A stretch of 64,000 bases of DNA from Pseudomonas koreensis (GTDB taxonomy: Bacteria > Pseudomonadota > Gammaproteobacteria > Pseudomonadales > Pseudomonadaceae), in NCBI RefSeq assembly GCF_025447595.1, contig NZ_JAOEJU010000003.1, positions 62,001 through 126,000 of the forward strand, in the 5' to 3' direction. Below are positions 35,487-45,302 of the stretch, one piece after another; the stretch's first letter is position 1; each line of letters starts with the position of its first letter. The position numbers and the translations under genes are program-made. The notes beneath the pieces were generated by a model. It had not been told where the DNA came from and did not search any database. It worked only from the letters and a program-made list of their open reading frames with translations.

Positions 35487-36698
35487 CTACTGCACCAACT
35501 GATTGATCTCGATGATCGGCAACAGCACCGCCATCACGATCACCAGCACCACCCCGCCCATCACCACAATCATCAGCGGCTCAAGCAGCGCGGTCATACC
35601 CATCGCCCGGCGCTCGATATCGCGTGACAGGGTTTGTGCGGCGCGCTCAAGCATCGGCGGCAGCGCGCCGGTTTTCTCGCCGCTGGCGATCAAGTGAATC
35701 AGCACCGGCGGAAACACGTTCTCCACTTTCAGCGCTGCCGCCAGGTTGACGCCCTCGCGCACCTTGGCGGTGGCCTCATTGACGCTCAGGCTCAGACGAT
35801 CATTCGACAAGGTCTGGCGTGCCGCTTCCAATGCTCTTAACAAAGGCACCCCGGCGCCACCGAGAATCGCCAGCGTCGAGGCAAAACGTGCGGTGTTCAG
35901 CCCCAGCACAAAGCGACCAATCAGCGGCAGCTTCAGCACCCGATGATGCCAACTCAAGCGCGCTGCCGGGTTGCGCAGATACAGGCGCCAGCTCCAGAAC
36001 GCGCCAGCCATGACGCCCGCGCACAACCAGCCCCAGGCGCGGATGAAATCACTGGCATTGAGCATCGCCAACGTCAGCCCCGGCAGATCCTGCCGTGCCT
36101 GGGAAAACGCGCTGACCACCTGCGGCACCACGTAGCTGAGCAGGAAAATCACGATGCCGATCGACACCAGCCCGACCACGCCCGGATAGATGAACGCGGT
36201 GAGAATCTTGCCGCGCAGGTTGTTGCGTTCTTCGATGTAATCCGCCAGCCGCTCCATCACCTGCGCCAGATCGCCGGACTCTTCGCCCGCCGCAATCAGC
36301 GCCCGGTAGATCTCCGGAAAGTCCCGTGGTCGCGCCGCCAGCGCTTCGGCCAGGCGCATGCCGCTGCGCACGTCGGCACGTACGGCGCTGAGGGTGTGAG
36401 CGATGTGTTTTTTCTCGGCTTGTTCGACCGTGGCGCTCAACGCGGCCTCCAGTGGAAGGCTGGCGCCAAGCAGGCTCGCCAGTTGCCGAGTGGCCCACGC
36501 CAGATCGTTGTCCGAGAGTTTGGCACTGAACAATCCACCGCCGCCGTGCTGGGAGACGTTGCTTTCCTTCTCCACCGACAACGCGGTCAAACCACGCCCG
36601 CGCAGCACGCCAAACGCGGCGCCCTGGCTGTCCGCTTCCAGATGCCCGGATTCGATCTTGCCGCTGGCATCGGCGGCTTCAAAACGATAGCGATTCAT
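35487..36698 (-). CDS. hxcS: Type II secretion inner-membrane protein GspF (HxcS)
   Basis: The 403-residue protein has two T2SF domains (about 70-195 and 275-395), each followed by membrane helices (LTAFIYPGVVGLVSIGIVIF and MIVVMGGVVLVIVMAVLLPI at the end). It is the polytopic platform protein of the pseudopilus machine. Its ATG shares one base with the hxcR stop (TGATG). In this genome it is the last Hxc gene before lapA, the order seen in P. aeruginosa. Confidence 0.93.
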   Translation of the reverse strand: MNRYRFEAADASGKIESGHLEADSQGAAFGVLRGRGLTALSVEKESNVSQHGGGGLFSAKLSDNDLAWATRQLASLLGASLPLEAALSATVEQAEKKHIAHTLSAVRADVRSGMRLAEALAARPRDFPEIYRALIAAGEESGDLAQVMERLADYIEERNNLRGKILTAFIYPGVVGLVSIGIVIFLLSYVVPQVVSAFSQARQDLPGLTLAMLNASDFIRAWGWLCAGVMAGAFWSWRLYLRNPAARLSWHHRVLKLPLIGRFVLGLNTARFASTLAILGGAGVPLLRALEAARQTLSNDRLSLSVNEATAKVREGVNLAAALKVENVFPPVLIHLIASGEKTGALPPMLERAAQTLSRDIERRAMGMTALLEPLMIVVMGGVVLVIVMAVLLPIIEINQLVQ

Positions 36699-38104
36699 CA
36701 GGCGTCCCGTGTCACACGAAGGATTTCTTCCGGCGCCGTGGCACCGCTGCGGATCCAGCGCTCGCCGTCCTCGCGCAGGCTGAACATCCCGGCCTTGCTC
36801 GCCGCCGCACGCAACGCCTGCTCCCCTGCCCCTTGGTGAATCAACGTGCGGATGTCGTCATCGATGCAGAACAATTCGTGAATACCAGTTCGCCCGCTGT
36901 AACCCGTGTTATTGCACGCCGCACAACCCACCGGGCGCCAAGTGCCGGGCGTGGCCGGGTCTTCCTGTTTGCATTGACTGCACAGCCGTCGCACCAAGCG
37001 CTGGGCCAAAACGCCCAACATCGACGACGCCAGCAGAAACGGCTCGACGCCCATGTCGATCAAGCGGTTCACCGCCGACACCGCGTCGTTGGTGTGCAAC
37101 GTCGCCAGCACCAGGTGACCGGTCAACGAAGCCTGCACCGCGATCTGCGCGGTTTCGAGGTCGCGGATCTCGCCGATCATGATGATGTCCGGGTCTTGCC
37201 GCAAAATCGCGCGCAAGGCCAAAGCAAACGTCATGTCGATCTTGGCGTTGACCTGAATCTGGCTGATGCCCGGCAAGTCGTATTCCACCGGGTCTTCCAC
37301 GGTAAGAATGTTGCTGGTGCTCGCATCGAGTCGCGCCAGCGCCGCATACAGACTGGTGGTCTTGCCGCTACCGGTGGGACCGGTGACCAGCACAATGCCG
37401 TGGGGCTGGCGGATCAGGTGATCGAGCTTGGCCAGCACCTGCGCGTCCATGCCCAGGGTTTCGAGATGCAGGCGCCCGGCCTGCTTGTCCAACAGACGCA
37501 TCACCACCCGCTCGCCGTGGCCGGTGGGCACGGTGGAAACGCGAATGTCGATCGGTCGCCCCGCTACGCGCAACGCAATGCGGCCGTCCTGCGGCAGGCG
37601 TTTTTCGGCGATGTCGAGCTGGGCCATGATCTTGATCCGCGACACCAGCGCACCGTGCAACGCCTTGCGCGGCGAGACCACGTCGCGCAGGGTGCCGTCG
37701 ACCCGGTAGCGCACCACCGAATGGGTTTCGAACGGTTCGATATGAATGTCGCTGGCCTCATCCCTCGCCGCTTGCGTGAGCAAGGCGTTGATCATGCGGA
37801 TCACCGGCGCGCCGTCCTGGGTGTCGAGCAGGTCGGTGATTTCCGGCATGTCCTGCATCAAGCGGTCGAGGTCGACTTCGTTCTCCGCCGCACCGACCAC
37901 CGCCGCCGCGCTGCCGGTGTCGGCATAAGCCGTGGCGAGCAGGCCGTCGAGTTCGTCATCGCGCACCCGCTCAAGCCTCGCCGCGCCGAACTGCCGCCGT
38001 ACTTCGCTGATCGACCAGCCCGGCGTCGACGGGCACACCGTCAGCACGCCGTCGCGCAGCAAAATCCGCTGCGCCTTGGCCCAGGCGTAAGGCAATGCGC
38101 TCAT
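36698..38104 (-). CDS. hxcR: Type II secretion ATPase GspE (HxcR)
   Basis: The 468-residue cytoplasmic ATPase has Walker [10 protein letters not shown], Asp box [12 protein letters not shown], Walker [13 protein letters not shown] and the His box TLHTNDA. A tetracysteine zinc motif (CSQCKQ... CAACNNTGY) lies near residue 400. It powers pseudopilus assembly. GGAGGG lies six bases before ATG 38104; upstream codons in frame come from the repeat. The gap to hxcQ holds a REPIN-like pair. Confidence 0.94.
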   Translation of the reverse strand: MSALPYAWAKAQRILLRDGVLTVCPSTPGWSISEVRRQFGAARLERVRDDELDGLLATAYADTGSAAAVVGAAENEVDLDRLMQDMPEITDLLDTQDGAPVIRMINALLTQAARDEASDIHIEPFETHSVVRYRVDGTLRDVVSPRKALHGALVSRIKIMAQLDIAEKRLPQDGRIALRVAGRPIDIRVSTVPTGHGERVVMRLLDKQAGRLHLETLGMDAQVLAKLDHLIRQPHGIVLVTGPTGSGKTTSLYAALARLDASTSNILTVEDPVEYDLPGISQIQVNAKIDMTFALALRAILRQDPDIIMIGEIRDLETAQIAVQASLTGHLVLATLHTNDAVSAVNRLIDMGVEPFLLASSMLGVLAQRLVRRLCSQCKQEDPATPGTWRPVGCAACNNTGYSGRTGIHELFCIDDDIRTLIHQGAGEQALRAAASKAGMFSLREDGERWIRSGATAPEEILRVTRDA

Positions 38105-38137
38105 CTCATGCCCTCCCGAGTGTCGCTCCTGACCTCT

Positions 38138-38268
38138 GTGGCGAGGGAGCTTGCTCCCGCTCGGGTGCGAAGCGCCCGCACACCCGGCATGCAAGGTGTG
38201 TCTGGAATAATGAGGCGGCAGTTTTTGGGTCTGCTGCGCAACCCAGCGGGAGCAAGCTCCCTCGCCAC
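38138..38268. repeat. REPIN, GTGGCGAGGGAGCTTGCTCCCGC class
   Basis: Inverted arms at 38138-38160 and 38246-38268 between hxcQ and hxcR, a different REP class from the GTGGGAGCGAGC elements. Confidence 0.9.
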
Positions 38269-38270
38269 GT

Positions 38271-40628
38271 TCATTGGATCGGCACCGCTTTGATGGTCGC
38301 GCGCGGGCCCGTCCCCGGCAGCGACGCCGGCACGCCCTGCGCAGCGGTCGGCAATTGCGGCGCCTGCATGTCCGGCATCGCCCAACTGCGCTCCGGCTGC
38401 AGACCGCCCTGAGCGCGGCGCATGAAGTCGTAACGGTTGAGGGTGATGCTGCGGCCCGCCGCGCTGTCGCGGATGATGTACGGGCGCAGGAACACCATCA
38501 GGTTGGTCTTGGTGATCGAGCGGCGTTCGTTGCGAAACAGCGCGCCCAGCCCCGGAATGCTCGACAACCAAGGCACCGCGTCATTGCTCTGGCTGTAGCC
38601 GTCCTGCAGCAGACCGCCGAGCACCATGATCTGCCCGTCGTCGAGCAGGATGCTGGTGTCGAGCGCGCGTTTGCTGGTGACAATCCCCGCCGAATTGGCC
38701 GCTGCCGAGGCGCGTTCGTCGATGCTGCTGACTTCCTGATAGATGTCGAGCTTCACCGTGCCACCCTCGGAAATCTGCGGCCGCACGTTGAGCTTCAAAC
38801 CGACCTCTTCGCGGGTCACGGTCTGGAACGGGTTGTTACTGGTGCCCCCGCCGCCGGTGACGTAGCTGCCACTGACGAACGGGATGGTCTGGCCGACGAA
38901 AATGCTCGCGGCTTCGTTGTCCAGGGTCAGCAGGTTCGGCGTCGACAGCACGTTGGTGCCGCCCTTGCTCTTCAACGCCCGGGCCAGCACTTTCAGGTCG
39001 AGAATCTTGCCGATGCCGGGGATGTCGACGGTGCCGTTGACGTAGCCGAGGTTCAGCCCTTGTGGCAATACGTCGATGCTGGTCTTGCCGTTGACGTTGA
39101 TCCCCGAACCACCAAGGTTGGCGCCGCCGATCACGCCTTTGCCGCCGAGGTTGCCGGTCTGCCATTGCACGCCGAATTCGCTGGCGTCGTCCTCGCCGAC
39201 TTCGACGATCAGGCTCTCGATCACCACTTGGGCGCGGCGCTGATCGAGCAGATCGATGACTTCGCGCAGGTTGCGGTACAGCGGCTCCGGCGCGGAAATC
39301 AGCAAGGTGTTGGTGGTCGCGTCCGCCTGAATGGTCACGCCGCCGGCGCTGAAGGCAACGTTCTGATCGCTGCTTTGCGCATTGCCGCTGCCACTGGTGC
39401 CGCTGCTGCCCTGAGCGTAACTGCCTCCGGTGCTGCCGCTGTTGGTTGTCGACGTGCTGCCGTTGGTTTGCGTGCCGCCCTGGCCGTTCTGCCCACCGCC
39501 CGAGTTGGTGGAACTGCCCATGTTGCTGAGCACCGAACGCGCATTGTCGCTGGTGCCGCTGTCGCTTTCGCCGGTCAACAATCCGCGCAGTGCCTGAGCC
39601 AGTTTGCCGGCCTGGGCGTTACGCAGATACACCACGTGCAGGTTGCTCGGATTGCTCTGGGCGTTATCGAGTTTGTAGATCAGGTTGCGCGCCAGCTCCG
39701 TGCGCTCGGGGCTGCCGGCGCGGATGATGATGGTGTTGGAGCGCGGGTCGCCGATCACCGCGATTTTCTGGGTTGGATCATTGCCCGGCGCGTCGAGCAG
39801 GTCGGCGACCATCGGCGCGATGTCGGCGGCGATGCCGTTCTGGATCTGCACCACGTCGGTGTCGATGGCGCTCGGGGTGTCGATGCCCTGAATCAGCTGC
39901 GCGACCCGCGTCAGGTTCTCGGCGTAGTCGGTGACGACGATGGTGTTGTTGCCCGGATAGGCGTTGATCGGGTTGTTCGGCGACACGATCGGGCGCAGCA
40001 CCGGGATCAGGTTCACCGCGTTCTCGTATTGCAGGCGGAACGTGCGGGTGAGCATGCCGTTGCCGGCCGGTTTGTCGGCGCTGTAGATCGGCCCGCCGAG
40101 CAACTTGGCGTCGGCCTCCGGCACCACCTGCGCCACACCGCCGACATCCACCACGCTGAAACCCTGCATGCGCAGCGCCGCCAGCAACATGTCGTACGCC
40201 TGATACGCCGGCACCTGGCCTTCGGAGACCAGCGTCAGGTTGCCCTTGACCCGAGGATCGACCAGAAACTGCTGACCGGTGGAGCGCGACAACGCCCGCA
40301 CCACCGCTTGAATATCCGCATCGACAAAATTCAGCGTCACCGGTTGATCGCCCAACGGATTGGCCGGCAACGTCGTGCCCCGCGCCGAACCGCCACTGCG
40401 GGCGCGTTCGGTGATGTTGTGCAATTGCTTTGGCGCGGGTTTGACCTGAGCCTGCGCCCGCTCGCGGTCGAGCACCGCGTCGCCACTGCGCTGGGTGTTG
40501 GCCAGCGGCCGGCCGAGTTCGCTGTCCACCAGCAGCGGCGGTTGATTCGGTGGCGTGGTGTTGCTGCACGCGCTCAATGCCATCAACAGCATCGGCAACG
40601 CCATGCGTTTGGACCCTGACCCCTTCAT
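38271..40628 (-). CDS. hxcQ: Type II secretion secretin GspD (HxcQ), lipoprotein type
   Basis: The 785-residue protein begins with a lipoprotein signal whose lipobox is LSAC (Cys21). HxcQ of P. aeruginosa is a self-piloting liposecretin, and this agrees. The N0/N1-N3 domains occupy about residues 90-480, with a Gly/Ser/Asn-rich loop (about 355-440) in N3, and the secretin core is near 500-730 ([16 protein letters not shown]). It forms the outer-membrane pore. The start overlaps the hxcZ stop by four bases. Confidence 0.94.
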   Translation of the reverse strand: MKGSGSKRMALPMLLMALSACSNTTPPNQPPLLVDSELGRPLANTQRSGDAVLDRERAQAQVKPAPKQLHNITERARSGGSARGTTLPANPLGDQPVTLNFVDADIQAVVRALSRSTGQQFLVDPRVKGNLTLVSEGQVPAYQAYDMLLAALRMQGFSVVDVGGVAQVVPEADAKLLGGPIYSADKPAGNGMLTRTFRLQYENAVNLIPVLRPIVSPNNPINAYPGNNTIVVTDYAENLTRVAQLIQGIDTPSAIDTDVVQIQNGIAADIAPMVADLLDAPGNDPTQKIAVIGDPRSNTIIIRAGSPERTELARNLIYKLDNAQSNPSNLHVVYLRNAQAGKLAQALRGLLTGESDSGTSDNARSVLSNMGSSTNSGGGQNGQGGTQTNGSTSTTNSGSTGGSYAQGSSGTSGSGNAQSSDQNVAFSAGGVTIQADATTNTLLISAPEPLYRNLREVIDLLDQRRAQVVIESLIVEVGEDDASEFGVQWQTGNLGGKGVIGGANLGGSGINVNGKTSIDVLPQGLNLGYVNGTVDIPGIGKILDLKVLARALKSKGGTNVLSTPNLLTLDNEAASIFVGQTIPFVSGSYVTGGGGTSNNPFQTVTREEVGLKLNVRPQISEGGTVKLDIYQEVSSIDERASAAANSAGIVTSKRALDTSILLDDGQIMVLGGLLQDGYSQSNDAVPWLSSIPGLGALFRNERRSITKTNLMVFLRPYIIRDSAAGRSITLNRYDFMRRAQGGLQPERSWAMPDMQAPQLPTAAQGVPASLPGTGPRATIKAVPIQ

Positions 40629-41170
40629 GAAGCTTCCTTAGCGCCCAGCGCCTGATCCATGCGTACGGTGCCCGACAGAGTGCCGGCGGTGTCATCGGTC
40701 GCGGCGTCGTCTGCACGTTGCAGACGGGCCTCGACCACTTGCAGTGAAAAATTCCGGGGTTGGCTCAGCAGCCAGTCGAGCACGGCGTCGGCCGGTGCCG
40801 CGTCAAAGGTCAACTGCCAGCCGGCGGACGCGGCCGCCAATTGGAAATGGCCGCCCAGTCCGCTGGCCTGCAAGGTTTGTTGCAGCGACTGCTCCAGGTT
40901 CTGCCCGTCGGGGCGCACGCTGACGTCGCGCAACAGCACTTCCAGCGCTTCGGCCTGGGCGCGCAATTTCGGGGTTTCGACTTGCGAGGCGGCGATCTTC
41001 TTCAGCGGCGGCTGAACCAGCGCCACCCACACAAACAGCCCCAGCAACAGCGCCGCCATGCCACCCACCATGCGTTTTTCCCGCAACGCCAATGGCTGCC
41101 AACGGTCCTGCAACTGAGCATTGAAGCGCTGCCAACCGGCGCGGTATTTCGCAAGCGATGGGCTATTCAT
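40625..41170 (-). CDS. hxcZ: Type II secretion protein GspM (HxcZ)
   Basis: The 181-residue protein has one membrane helix (about 39-58, MAALLLGLFVWVALVQP) after a short cytoplasmic part, then a coiled and ferredoxin-like periplasmic domain (SQPRNFSLQVVEARL). This is the GspM layout; it binds GspL. The ATG 41170 lies inside the end of hxcY (8-base overlap). Longer starts upstream read through hxcY. Confidence 0.88.
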   Translation of the reverse strand: MNSPSLAKYRAGWQRFNAQLQDRWQPLALREKRMVGGMAALLLGLFVWVALVQPPLKKIAASQVETPKLRAQAEALEVLLRDVSVRPDGQNLEQSLQQTLQASGLGGHFQLAAASAGWQLTFDAAPADAVLDWLLSQPRNFSLQVVEARLQRADDAATDDTAGTLSGTVRMDQALGAKEAS

Positions 41171-42308
41171 CTTCGGCTCCGCTGCTGTCGTCGTTGTCGG
41201 TGGCAGCGGTCGCCTCGCCGGCCGGGCGCAGGACCCAGCCGTCATCATTCGGGCTGATGCTGATGCCGGCCTGGGCCAGCGTGCCTTGCCAGTCCTTGTC
41301 GTTGCCCGAACGCCGGGCCTCGGGCAGCAGACTCAATTGCAAGGCGCCGTCGACGAACTCCAGCCGCTGCACCGTCCCGGCCATGGACGGCATGCCACTG
41401 CCGGCCTGCGACACCAGCCGCGTGAAATCCTGACCCGGCGCATCCACCGCGCCCTGCTGACGAGCTGCGATTTGCTGACGCGCCTGTTGCAGCGGATTGA
41501 GGATCACCGGCAACTCGGGAAACGCCTGTTTCACCCGCTGCGCCATCTGGGCCTTGAGCTGCTGGCCCTGCCCGGCCTCGCGGGCGGCGTACAGGTTCAA
41601 ACCGATCACCCACACCGCCAATGCCAGCGCACAGCAACCGAGCGCCCTGCCCCAACCGCGATGTTCGGTGCCCGGTTGCTGAAGGCCGCCGTGCAAACCC
41701 CAATTCGGCAACGGGCCGGAGCAGCGCTGCGAGTCGGCCAATATCGATTGCACCGCTTCCGGCGCGCCGTCACCGATCCAGTGCGCCGGCAGACCGGTTT
41801 CCAGCAGCCACGCTTCATCGATCATCGGCTGCACCTGCGCCGCATTCGGGCCGTGGCGCAGCAACAGATGATCGTCGTGCAGGCAGCCGACCCCGCCCGC
41901 CATCACCGGCAAACTGTAGGGCGCCGGGTACAGGCCTTTGAGGTTCAAACCGAATTGCCCGAGGTGCTGCAAATCCTTGCGTGCTACCCAGGCAATCTGC
42001 ACCTGGCCGCTTTCATTGCGAGCACTGTGGGCGATGTGCATCTCGGCGCTGTCGCCGAGCATCAAGGCCTGCGCCGCACATTGCACGGCGGCAGCAGTTT
42101 TGTTCGCGGGCAGCGGCGGCAGATCGATACTCGCCAGCAGGCTGTCCGACGGGTGCAGAAAACACACCAGCGGTTGTTTCGGCAGTGCGCCGAGCCGCAC
42201 GCGCTCCTGGCGAGTGACCTGCCCCTGACGATCCAGCCACGCACACTCCACTTCACTGTCGAGACTCAGCTCCGCCAGCGGCGGCAAACTCACGCGCAAC
42301 TGGCTCAT
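41163..42308 (-). CDS. hxcY: Type II secretion protein GspL (HxcY)
   Basis: The 381-residue protein has an actin-like cytoplasmic part (residues 1-210), a membrane helix near 230 (RALGCCALALAVWVIGLNLY) and a periplasmic tail. GspL recruits the GspE ATPase to the membrane. It overlaps hxcX by four bases at its start (ATGA) and hxcZ at its end, so the genes are tightly coupled. Confidence 0.9.
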   Translation of the reverse strand: MSQLRVSLPPLAELSLDSEVECAWLDRQGQVTRQERVRLGALPKQPLVCFLHPSDSLLASIDLPPLPANKTAAAVQCAAQALMLGDSAEMHIAHSARNESGQVQIAWVARKDLQHLGQFGLNLKGLYPAPYSLPVMAGGVGCLHDDHLLLRHGPNAAQVQPMIDEAWLLETGLPAHWIGDGAPEAVQSILADSQRCSGPLPNWGLHGGLQQPGTEHRGWGRALGCCALALAVWVIGLNLYAAREAGQGQQLKAQMAQRVKQAFPELPVILNPLQQARQQIAARQQGAVDAPGQDFTRLVSQAGSGMPSMAGTVQRLEFVDGALQLSLLPEARRSGNDKDWQGTLAQAGISISPNDDGWVLRPAGEATAATDNDDSSGAEDE

Positions 42309-43258
42309 ACGCCCACCCGCGACCAGATCACTTGTGGCAAACGATCCTGACTGCGATGCAACAACGCATCGAGGCTGACCCGCCGCTGATCCCGCCGCGA
42401 CTGCCCGCGCAGCCGGAACCAGTCGCTGGTGATGCCGACCTTGACGCTGGTGATCTCCAGTTGCGGCAGTCGCAGGCGATTGACGAAATCCCCGCGATTG
42501 ATAAACCAGCGCCCGGCGTCACGTTCATTGATCAACGCCTGCGCCCGCTCCAGCGACAGCCCCGGCACATAAGCCGCCAGCACTGGCGCCGTGGCCGTGT
42601 TGCCGTTGAGCCAGGTGGTCGCCGGAATCACCGTCAGGTACGGCGCGAGTTTCGCCAACACCGCATCGTTGACCCCGTCGACACTGCGCAAATCATCAAG
42701 CGTACGCAGCATCGGCAAGGTCGGCGGTTGCGGTTTGCGCGACGCGGACGGCGACGTGGCGCGCCCGCTGTCGAAGGTGTTTTTCGCCACAGGCTTGTCC
42801 ACCACTTGCGCATTCAACAGGTGCGGATAAGAGCCGATCACCCGCTGACTGATGCGCCGGCTCAAGCCGCTGCTCACGCCAATCAACTCGCACAAACGCT
42901 CGAACGCCTGCACCTGCGCGTCATCGATCCGTTCGTTGGCCACCAGATTGCGCAGGTTGAACTTGCCCTGCTCGTCCTCCAGCCGCCCTTCGAAACCCTG
43001 GGTGTTCAAGCGCTGCGCCCACGGCTGATCGAGGCGGGTCAACGGATCGCGCTGCCGCGCGTCCCACAACAATTGCCGGCTGATCTCCAACCCGCCGTGC
43101 AACACCCAGCGGCCCTGCACACGCAGTTGTTCGGCTTCCAGCGCCCGGGTCGAAACGCTCTGGCGGGTCAGCATGCCGGCGGCGATCACCGCGACCACCG
43201 CCGCAATCAGCAGCGCACTGATGATCGCCATCCCCTGCTGGTTCGATTGGCTGTTCAT
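42305..43258 (-). CDS. hxcX: Type II secretion minor pseudopilin GspK (HxcX)
   Basis: The 317-residue protein starts MNSQSNQQGMAIISALLIAA, a prepilin-type signal with Gly before the cleaved Met; lack of the Glu5 common to other pseudopilins is normal for GspK. The large domain that follows fits GspK, the tip pseudopilin. It lies 8 bases after hxcT and overlaps hxcY. Confidence 0.91.
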   Translation of the reverse strand: MNSQSNQQGMAIISALLIAAVVAVIAAGMLTRQSVSTRALEAEQLRVQGRWVLHGGLEISRQLLWDARQRDPLTRLDQPWAQRLNTQGFEGRLEDEQGKFNLRNLVANERIDDAQVQAFERLCELIGVSSGLSRRISQRVIGSYPHLLNAQVVDKPVAKNTFDSGRATSPSASRKPQPPTLPMLRTLDDLRSVDGVNDAVLAKLAPYLTVIPATTWLNGNTATAPVLAAYVPGLSLERAQALINERDAGRWFINRGDFVNRLRLPQLEITSVKVGITSDWFRLRGQSRRDQRRVSLDALLHRSQDRLPQVIWSRVGV

Positions 43259-43266
43259 GACCGGCC

Positions 43267-43725
43267 TTACAACTGCCAGGAACCGATGTCGGCATTCACG
43301 CCGTCGCCGTCAGGCTGGCCGTCGGCGCCGAGGGAAAAGATGTCGATCTCGCCGTTGGCACCGGGATTGAGGTACTGATAAGGACGACCCCACGGGTCAT
43401 TCGGCAAGCGCTCCAGGTACGAGCGCCAGTTGGTATTCTTCGCATCGGCCGGCCGCTCCACCAGCACCTTCAGACCCTGACTCTGGCTCGGGTAAGTGCC
43501 GTGATCCAGGCGATACAGCTTCAGCGCCTGCATCAACCCGCCAATGTCCTGCTTCGCCGCCGTGGCCCGCGCCTGATCCGGCCGGTCGAGCACCTTGGGC
43601 ACCACCATCGCCGCCAGAATCCCGAGAATCACCACCACCACCATGATCTCGATCAGCGTGAAACCCTGCTGCCCACGGGGCATCCGGCTCGGTCGATTGG
43701 GCTGTTTGAACTGCGCGATATCCAT
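43267..43725 (-). CDS. hxcT: Type II secretion major pseudopilin GspG (HxcT)
   Basis: The 152-residue protein has a prepilin cleavage site RGQQG/FTLIEIMVVVVILG and the GspG-type C-terminal domain with LPNDPWGRPYQYLNPG and an acidic calcium-binding end (GADGQPDGDG). It is the main subunit of the pseudopilus. I chose ATG 43725; ATG 43683 just before the cleavage site is an alternative. It heads the leftward hxcT-S operon and is divergent from hxcV. Confidence 0.94.
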   Translation of the reverse strand: MDIAQFKQPNRPSRMPRGQQGFTLIEIMVVVVILGILAAMVVPKVLDRPDQARATAAKQDIGGLMQALKLYRLDHGTYPSQSQGLKVLVERPADAKNTNWRSYLERLPNDPWGRPYQYLNPGANGEIDIFSLGADGQPDGDGVNADIGSWQL

Positions 43726-43871
43726 CTCGTCATTCCCTGGCTTGATTCGATTCGACGCGCAGTGTTGCAAGAAGATATGTCAGGGATGTTGAAAATCCTC
43801 GGGTGTTTTCGTCGTCAAGCCGTCAAGCACGGGCGTTAGCGTCAAGGGCTGCCTGACTGCCCGAGCCCCCG

Positions 43872-44252
43872 ATGCGCACCCCCTCCCCGCAAGCCGGATT
43901 CACCCTGATTGAAGTGCTCGTCGCGCTGGCGATCATCGCCGTCGCCATGTCCGCCGCTGTTCGTGTGGCGGGGTTGATGACGCAGAGCAGCGGGGTTTTG
44001 CGGGATCGTTCGATTGCGATGATTGCGGCGCAGAGTCGGATGGCGGAATTGCGGTTGGAGGGAAGGTTGCCGATGGGGGTTAAGGCGATGGAGTGTGATC
44101 AGGGGCGGTTGTTGTTGCGGTGTGAGCAGGTGATTGGGGGGGCGGAGAATGGGCGGTTGTTGAAGGTGGGGGTGCAGGTGTTTGATCGTAGCCAGGAAGC
44201 GCCGCCGCTGGCTCGGCTGGAGACGTTACTCAGCCGCCCCGAAAATCCCTAG
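43872..44252 (+). CDS. hxcV: Type II secretion minor pseudopilin GspI (HxcV)
   Basis: The 126-residue protein starts MRTPSPQAGFTLIEVLVALA, with prepilin motif AG/FTLIE, and the short GspI-type domain (MAELRLEG). It is divergent from hxcT. The accessory insertion begins just after its stop, separating it from hxcP, hxcU and hxcW. Confidence 0.9.
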   Translation: MRTPSPQAGFTLIEVLVALAIIAVAMSAAVRVAGLMTQSSGVLRDRSIAMIAAQSRMAELRLEGRLPMGVKAMECDQGRLLLRCEQVIGGAENGRLLKVGVQVFDRSQEAPPLARLETLLSRPENP

Positions 44253-44400
44253 CCCTCCCGAAACGTCAGACCGCTGGTATGCAGCAGAATCGACCGAGAG
44301 ATATTTCCGACAACCACCTGAAAATCTTCACCACCACGCACACACCGCGTTGAACCCATAATCAACTCAAACGCCCGCCTCCAAACCCATAATCAACTCG
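44253..44400 (-). pseudogene. C-terminal remnant of a universal stress protein gene
   Basis: The minus-strand frame reads ELIMGSTRCVRGGEDFQVVV, then GNISRSILLHTSG, which fits the closing part of UspA proteins (VMGSRG...LGSVSRSVLHHTS). The rest of the gene is missing, and the 16-base segment AACCCATAATCAACTC is repeated at 44353 and 44384. It looks like debris from a deletion or insertion at the island edge. Low complexity makes the assignment moderate. Confidence 0.45.
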
Positions 44401-44442
44401 GTCGCCCAGGTCGATGTACAACGCCAGACACCTCGGTCGGCC

Positions 44443-44463
44443 CCCTCTCCCTCCGGGAGAGGG
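44443..44463. repeat. Short inverted repeat CCCTCTCCC-TCC-GGGAGAGGG
   Basis: Perfect 9-bp arms followed by CTGGGGTGAGGGCC, a widespread proteobacterial repeat. No function assigned. Confidence 0.7.
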
Positions 44464-44655
44464 CTGGGGTGAGGGCCGCTTGTTGAACCACCCGTTTACC
44501 CCCCCCAAAAATCCCCGTTTAAAAGACACCCACCGTTACTTCCCCAAGGCTACACAACCTTGCGTCATTACCTACGACTACGCCAGAATCCGCCGGCTTG
44601 TGCGTCTAATGCGCGGGCCTTATCGTTTCCGGGTCACTGAAAAACAGTGATCGGG

Positions 44656-44849
44656 TTTGGTAGCCCGCACATGAGAGTTGCACAGCATCACCATTCGCGG
44701 CGTCGTTTCGTCTCGGCTTTATGGTGGTCATGCACAGGGCACCTTCGGGTGCGCCGGGTTCCTCATGTGCCGGTCTACCAACCTGAGCATGGCCGCCACC
44801 TTCGTTTGGTAGCGAAATTGGATGGCCTCCCTTTTTGAAGCATGAGGAG
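44656..44849 (+). ncRNA. Structured RNA leader of the DUF6124 gene (riboswitch-like)
   Basis: The transcript can form a long stem: TTGGTAG (44657-44663) with CTACCAA (44775-44781), and GCACATGAG (44667-44675) with CTCATGTGC (44762-44770). Inside are GCAT/CACCAT pairing with ATGGTG/ATGC and a GCACC-TTCG-GGTGC hairpin (44739-44752). TTGGTAG recurs at 44806-44812 and can also pair with CTACCAA, giving a second fold. CCTCC at 44826 can hide the GAGGAG ribosome site at 44844. This pattern suggests a regulatory RNA; no ligand or known family is assigned. Confidence 0.6.
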
Positions 44850-44857
44850 TTACATCT

Positions 44858-45220
44858 ATGATCAAGCCAACACCCAACCCACCAGAAACCGACCCAGTTT
44901 CCCCCTACCAATTCCCCGATTCCCGAACCCTGAACGAAGCCGCCGAACGCGCCCTCGACCACTACCTCACCCCACAACAACGCATCATGGGCAGTCACAC
45001 CAAGCACGATCCCATGTTCCTGGCCAACCCCGCCTACAACAGCGAATCCCTCCTGGCCAACGCCAGCGAATCACTGGGATCGGCCAGCGAAATGCTCAAC
45101 AACTTTGCCGCCACGCTGGAGCCTGCCCATCGCAAGACTGCGATAGGGATTGCGCAGTTGGTGATGTTGAGCGAGTTGGCGGTGAATCAGGCGCTGGATC
45201 ATGTTGAGGTGAAGACGTAA
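44858..45220 (+). CDS. DUF6124 (DUF3077-type) family protein
   Basis: The 120-residue protein opens MIKPTPNPPETDPVSPYQF and has ESLLANASESLGSASEML and LSELAVNQALDHVE, as in the DUF6124 proteins found in many copies in Pseudomonas. It has no signal peptide or known motif; helices dominate the C-terminal half. GAGGAG lies nine bases before the ATG. It follows the structured leader and is the only gene on this transcript. Role unknown; the family often appears as multiple paralogues per genome. Confidence 0.85.
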   Translation: MIKPTPNPPETDPVSPYQFPDSRTLNEAAERALDHYLTPQQRIMGSHTKHDPMFLANPAYNSESLLANASESLGSASEMLNNFAATLEPAHRKTAIGIAQLVMLSELAVNQALDHVEVKT

Positions 45221-45254
45221 GCGGCTGAGCGCTGTAGATCCATAGCCGGAAAAT

Positions 45255-45290
45255 GGCCGAGGTTGTCAGGTGTAACTGACGACCTCGGCC
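45255..45290. terminator. Hairpin between convergent genes
   Basis: GGCCGAGGTTGTCAG and CTGACGACCTCGGCC form a 15-bp stem with one mismatch and a 6-base loop. It may end both the DUF6124 mRNA and the opposing small gene. Confidence 0.7.
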
Positions 45291-45302
45291 AAGTGAACAT
45301 TT

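Noticed and set aside
38274..40619. 781-codon frame opposite hxcQ
   Set aside because: Antisense shadow; the secretin on the minus strand is certain.
44647..44838. 63-codon frame inside the structured leader
   Set aside because: Its bases are used by the RNA stems; protein-like conservation cannot be judged, and the RNA explanation fits better.
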